Below are positions 61,233 through 64,000 of a stretch of 64,000 nt of DNA, in pieces; position 1 is the first letter of the stretch, and each line of letters starts with the position of its first letter. The notes below the pieces were generated by a model. It saw only the letters and a program-made list of their open reading frames with translations. It did no database searches and was not told the origin of the DNA. Made by a program: the position numbers and the translations under genes. The stretch lies in contig CAVWMF010000008.1 of NCBI GenBank assembly GCA_963756025.1, positions 62,001 through 126,000 of the forward strand, read 5' to 3'. This DNA comes from Bog-473 sp963756025. GTDB lineage: Bacteria; Actinomycetota; Acidimicrobiia; Acidimicrobiales; RAAP-2.

Positions 61233-61950
61233 GGGCGGCGGCCAGCGGCGCCGCCACGGCCCAGATACCCAACACCACCCAGGACAGGGTCGGTACGGGT
61301 GAGCCTGCGCCGAGCGTGGCGTGGAGAGCGGCGGAGAGGGCCTCCGCCGGGAGCACCTTGGCCACGTCCGCCACGCCTGCCGGCAACTTGGAGATGGGGA
61401 TCACCATGCCCCCGAGGAGCAACAGGACCAGGTAGAGGCCGTTGGCCGCGGCCAGGTTGACCTCGGGCTTGAGCACGCCGGCCATGAAGAGCCCGATCCC
61501 GCCGAATGCGATGGTGCCCAAAAGCGCCGCCCCGACGGCGCCGAAGGCGGCGATGCCCGAGCCGTGTCCTCCCGGGTTCCAGCCGAGCGCAAACCCCACC
61601 CCGACGAGCACACCGGCCTGCAGGATCTCGACGAGGACGACGGTGAGGATCTTGGCCCCGAGGAGGCGCGGCCGCCCCAGCGGGGTCGAACCCAGTCGCT
61701 TGAGGACGCCGTAGCCCCGCTCGAATCCGGTGGCGATGCCCAACGAGACCATCGCCGTTGACATCACGGCCAGGGCCAGGATTCCCGGCACGAAGAAATC
61801 GACGGCCTTCTGATGCGGCGTCGCCACCACGTGCACGGTGGAGAAGAAGACGAGAAAGACGACGGGGATGCCCACTGTCAAGAGCAAGGTCTCACCGCGC
61901 CGGAGCGTCATGTAGACCTCGGCCTCGGTTTGGGCCAGGAGCGCCCTCAC
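61213..61950 (-). CDS. ABC-2 type transporter permease
   Basis: 245 residues with six predicted helices (for example TLLLTVGIPVVFLVFFSTVH, FFVPGILALAVMSTAMVSLG, LYLVLLLLGGMVIPISKLPA). The GTG at 61950 overlaps the stop of the ATPase gene (GTGA). It forms an exporter with the ATPase. In actinobacteria the pair commonly sits beside ctaA/ctaB (Rv1456c-Rv1458c region in M. tuberculosis). The substrate is unknown. The 3' end overlaps the convergent thioredoxin-like gene by 20 bases. Confidence 0.9.
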   Translation of the reverse strand: MRALLAQTEAEVYMTLRRGETLLLTVGIPVVFLVFFSTVHVVATPHQKAVDFFVPGILALAVMSTAMVSLGIATGFERGYGVLKRLGSTPLGRPRLLGAKILTVVLVEILQAGVLVGVGFALGWNPGGHGSGIAAFGAVGAALLGTIAFGGIGLFMAGVLKPEVNLAAANGLYLVLLLLGGMVIPISKLPAGVADVAKVLPAEALSAALHATLGAGSPVPTLSWVVLGIWAVAAPLAAALSFRWE

Positions 61951-62897
61951 GATCCGTCACCGGGTTCTGGGGGCGAGCCCACCGCTTCGAAATACACGTC
62001 CTCCAACGTCCGCCCGGTGACGAGGTCGGTCATCGTGGCCTGGCGTGCCGCCAACCACGTGGCCAAGGTGGCCGTGGTCTCGGGGCCTGACACGCCCGCA
62101 ATGTCGTAGCGACCGGGCGTGCGCTCGGTCACGCGTGCGCCCGGCCCGAGGGCCTCCGCCAGCGAGCCCGTGTCGAGCCCCGCCGGGGCGCCGAAGGTGA
62201 GGCCGACCGTGCCCCGGGCCGCGGTCAACTCCTGCGGGGTCCCTTCGAGGACGACGCGACCCGAGGACAGAATGACGATGCGGTCCGCCATCTTCTCGGC
62301 CTCGGCCAGTTCGTGGGTGGTGAGCACCACGCACACCCCCTGTCGGCGGAGGTCGGCGACGACGGCCCGGATGGCCAGGCGACCCTCGGGGTCGACACCG
62401 GCCGTGGGCTCATCGAGGAAGGCCACCTGTGGCTTCCCGATCAGCGCCAGGGCGAGCGACAGTCGTTGTTGTTCGCCCCCGGAGAGCCGGCGCCACGGCG
62501 TCGTGGCGACACTCCGCAGCCCGACGAGGTCGAGCAGGGCATCGGAGCCGAGCGGGTCGGGGTAGTACCGGGCGAAGAGGTCGAGGACGCGGCGCGGTCC
62601 CAGCATCGGATAGACCCCGCCCCGCTGCAGCATGACGCCCATACGGCCGGTCAGTTCACGGTGGTCGGCCAGTGGGTCGAGCCCCAGGACCGAGATCTGC
62701 CCGCCGGTCGGCCGCCGGTAGCCCTCCAACGCCTCGATCGTGGATGTCTTCCCGGCCCCGTTCGGCCCCAGCACGACGAGCACCTCACCCCGCTCGGCCT
62801 CCAGGTCGAGACCGTTCACCGCCGCGACTTCGGCGCTCCGGCCGTAACGGATGTTCAGGTCGCGGACGACGACGGCAGGAACCGTGTCGGTTGGCAT
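61947..62897 (-). CDS. ABC transporter ATP-binding protein
   Basis: 316 residues: Walker A LGPNGAGKTSTIEALEG (about 38-54), signature LSGGEQQRLSLALAL (about 138), Walker B VAFLDEPTAGVDPEGR, and the H-loop LTTHELAEAEKM. The C-terminal 90 residues match the DrrA-type extension. It energises the ABC-2 permease downstream. It starts 26 bases from the divergent serS. Confidence 0.94.
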   Translation of the reverse strand: MPTDTVPAVVVRDLNIRYGRSAEVAAVNGLDLEAERGEVLVVLGPNGAGKTSTIEALEGYRRPTGGQISVLGLDPLADHRELTGRMGVMLQRGGVYPMLGPRRVLDLFARYYPDPLGSDALLDLVGLRSVATTPWRRLSGGEQQRLSLALALIGKPQVAFLDEPTAGVDPEGRLAIRAVVADLRRQGVCVVLTTHELAEAEKMADRIVILSSGRVVLEGTPQELTAARGTVGLTFGAPAGLDTGSLAEALGPGARVTERTPGRYDIAGVSGPETTATLATWLAARQATMTDLVTGRTLEDVYFEAVGSPPEPGDGS

Positions 62898-62923
62898 GGC
62901 GTCGCAGGCTACTTTGAGCAGCC

Positions 62924-64000
62924 ATGATCGATATCCGCGCGCTGCGGGAGGACCCCGCGGGGGTCAAGGCGGCGCTGGCCCGCCGGGGTGTTGCAGAGTC
63001 CGAAGTCGATGCCGTGATCGCGGCCGACGAGATCCACCGGGCCCGGCTCTCCCGGGCCGAAGCGTTGCGGGCCGAGGTGAAGACGCTCAGCCGGTCCGTG
63101 GGTGAGGCGATGAAGGCCGGCGACTCGGCCCGGGCCGAAGAGCTGCGCGCCCGGAGCCGCAGCCTCGGGGACGAGGAGCGGGCGGCGGCGGCGCAAGCCG
63201 ATGCCGAGGGGGAAAAGGTCCACCAGGGCCTGCTCTACCTGCCCAACATCCCGGCCGACGACGTCCCGACGGGGGACAGCGATGCCGACAACGTCGAGAT
63301 CCGGCGCTGGTGGCCCGGGCAGGCGGGTGGCGAACCGGAGCCCGTGCGGGGTGTCGACCAGACCGTGCCGCACTGGGAGATCGGTGAGGCGCTGCAACTG
63401 CTCGACATGGAGCGCGGCGCCCGCCTGTCCGGTTCGATGTTCCCGCTCTATCGCGGCGCCGGCGCCCGCCTGTTGCGTGCCCTGACGGCCTTCGCGCTCG
63501 ACCGTCACACACCGACCTACGAGGAGATCCACCCCCCGACCGTGGTGTTGACCGAGACCATGGTCTCCACCGGCCACCTCCCGAAGTTCGCCGACGATGC
63601 GTACCACCTCGAGCGCGACGACCTCTGGGCCATCCCGACGGCGGAGGTCCCGCTGACGTCGATGCACCGTGGCGAGATCCTCGACGAGTCCGTCCTTCCC
63701 CTCCGCTTCACCGCGGCGACCGCCTGCTACCGCCGCGAGGCGGGGTCGGCCGGACGTGACACCCGGGGACTCCTCCGCGTGCACGAATTCGACAAGGTCG
63801 AGCTCTTCGCCTACACCACCCCCGAACAGGCGCTCGAAGCGCAGGCCGATATTCTCCGCCGTGCCGAGGGGTTGCTCCAGGAGCTCGGTCTGTTCTACCG
63901 GGTCTTGGACCTGTGCACGGGTGACCTCGGCGGCCCGTCGGCGCGCACCTTCGACCTTGAGGTGTACTCGCCGGGCGTCGACAAGTGGCTCGAGGTCAGT
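62924..64000 (+). CDS. serS: Seryl-tRNA synthetase (runs off the window)
   Basis: 359 codons are seen from ATG 62924 to the window edge; the family is about 420 residues. The N-terminal coiled-coil arm that contacts the tRNA-Ser variable loop (RARLSRAEALRAEVKTLSRS) is followed by the class II core with DLWAIPTAEVPLTSMHRGEI and motif 2, CYRREAGSAGRDTRGLLRVH then EFDKVELFAY. It charges tRNA-Ser. Confidence 0.96.
   Translation, partial: MIDIRALREDPAGVKAALARRGVAESEVDAVIAADEIHRARLSRAEALRAEVKTLSRSVGEAMKAGDSARAEELRARSRSLGDEERAAAAQADAEGEKVHQGLLYLPNIPADDVPTGDSDADNVEIRRWWPGQAGGEPEPVRGVDQTVPHWEIGEALQLLDMERGARLSGSMFPLYRGAGARLLRALTAFALDRHTPTYEEIHPPTVVLTETMVSTGHLPKFADDAYHLERDDLWAIPTAEVPLTSMHRGEILDESVLPLRFTAATACYRREAGSAGRDTRGLLRVHEFDKVELFAYTTPEQALEAQADILRRAEGLLQELGLFYRVLDLCTGDLGGPSARTFDLEVYSPGVDKWLEVS

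Overview
The window looks like a high-GC actinobacterium, most likely an Acidimicrobiia-type lineage. Supporting signs are many GTG starts, ATGA-coupled genes, F420-type oxidoreductase, the ctaA/ctaB/ABC-transporter/serS neighbourhood, and several exported proteins built from a repeat of the form GYWLVASDGGIFSFGDA. The taxonomic call is an inference from gene content.

Bases 1-37,800 are accessory DNA. The GC content is visibly lower and more uneven than on the right, and the stretch is crowded with mobile elements. (a) 9-7055: a tightly coupled three-gene cluster (ATGA and TAATG overlaps) encodes an unknown protein with a DGxxR motif, a small GIY-YIG-like protein and a coiled-coil protein. 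It is followed by a nuclease-methyltransferase related to type ISP restriction enzymes but lacking a helicase. This is a candidate DNA-modification or defence system. A tRNA 3'-end fragment lies just downstream. (b) 7.6-15.1 kb: three ECF sigma factors, each followed by a single-pass membrane protein. One sigma gene has a one-base frameshift that makes it appear fused to its partner. (c) 15.6-27.4 kb: four exported repeat proteins, two with Ig-like domains. One is broken by an exact in-place inversion of about 395 bp; reversing it on paper restores a complete signal-peptide-bearing reading frame. (d) Two copies, in opposite orientation, of a 2.46-kb element made of two overlapping tyrosine recombinase genes with terminal inverted repeats (9052-11511 and 21667-24125), two IS3-family elements and one ISL3-family element. 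(e) 27.4-34.5 kb: small, mostly unrelated genes on both strands, several of them membrane or acidic proteins and one Imm33-like, many damaged by frameshift or nonsense changes. (f) A G1-type (glutamic) peptidase gene closes the island. An inverted partial copy of tRNA-Phe then appears, separated from the intact tRNA-Phe by the degenerate ISL3 element, which points to an integration site that was later rearranged.

From about 37.8 kb to the end the DNA is ordinary high-GC backbone: tRNA-Asp and tRNA-Phe, a pirin, RsgA, a HelD-like RNA polymerase ATPase, a lipoprotein, an SGNH hydrolase, a 3-hydroxyacyl-CoA dehydrogenase followed by bioA-bioF-bioD, an F420-type oxidoreductase, a D-2-hydroxyacid dehydrogenase, a DUF2127 membrane protein, a patatin, MerR and MarR regulators with SnoaL-like neighbours, a base-excision glycosylase, an alkyltransferase-like protein, tRNA-Glu, ctaA divergent from ctaB, a thioredoxin-like protein, an ABC-2 exporter and the start of serS.

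One-base frameshifts occur in the island and in backbone genes (ctaA, the thioredoxin-like gene and, twice, a SnoaL gene). Residual sequencing or assembly error therefore has to be considered before any of these genes is treated as biologically dead.
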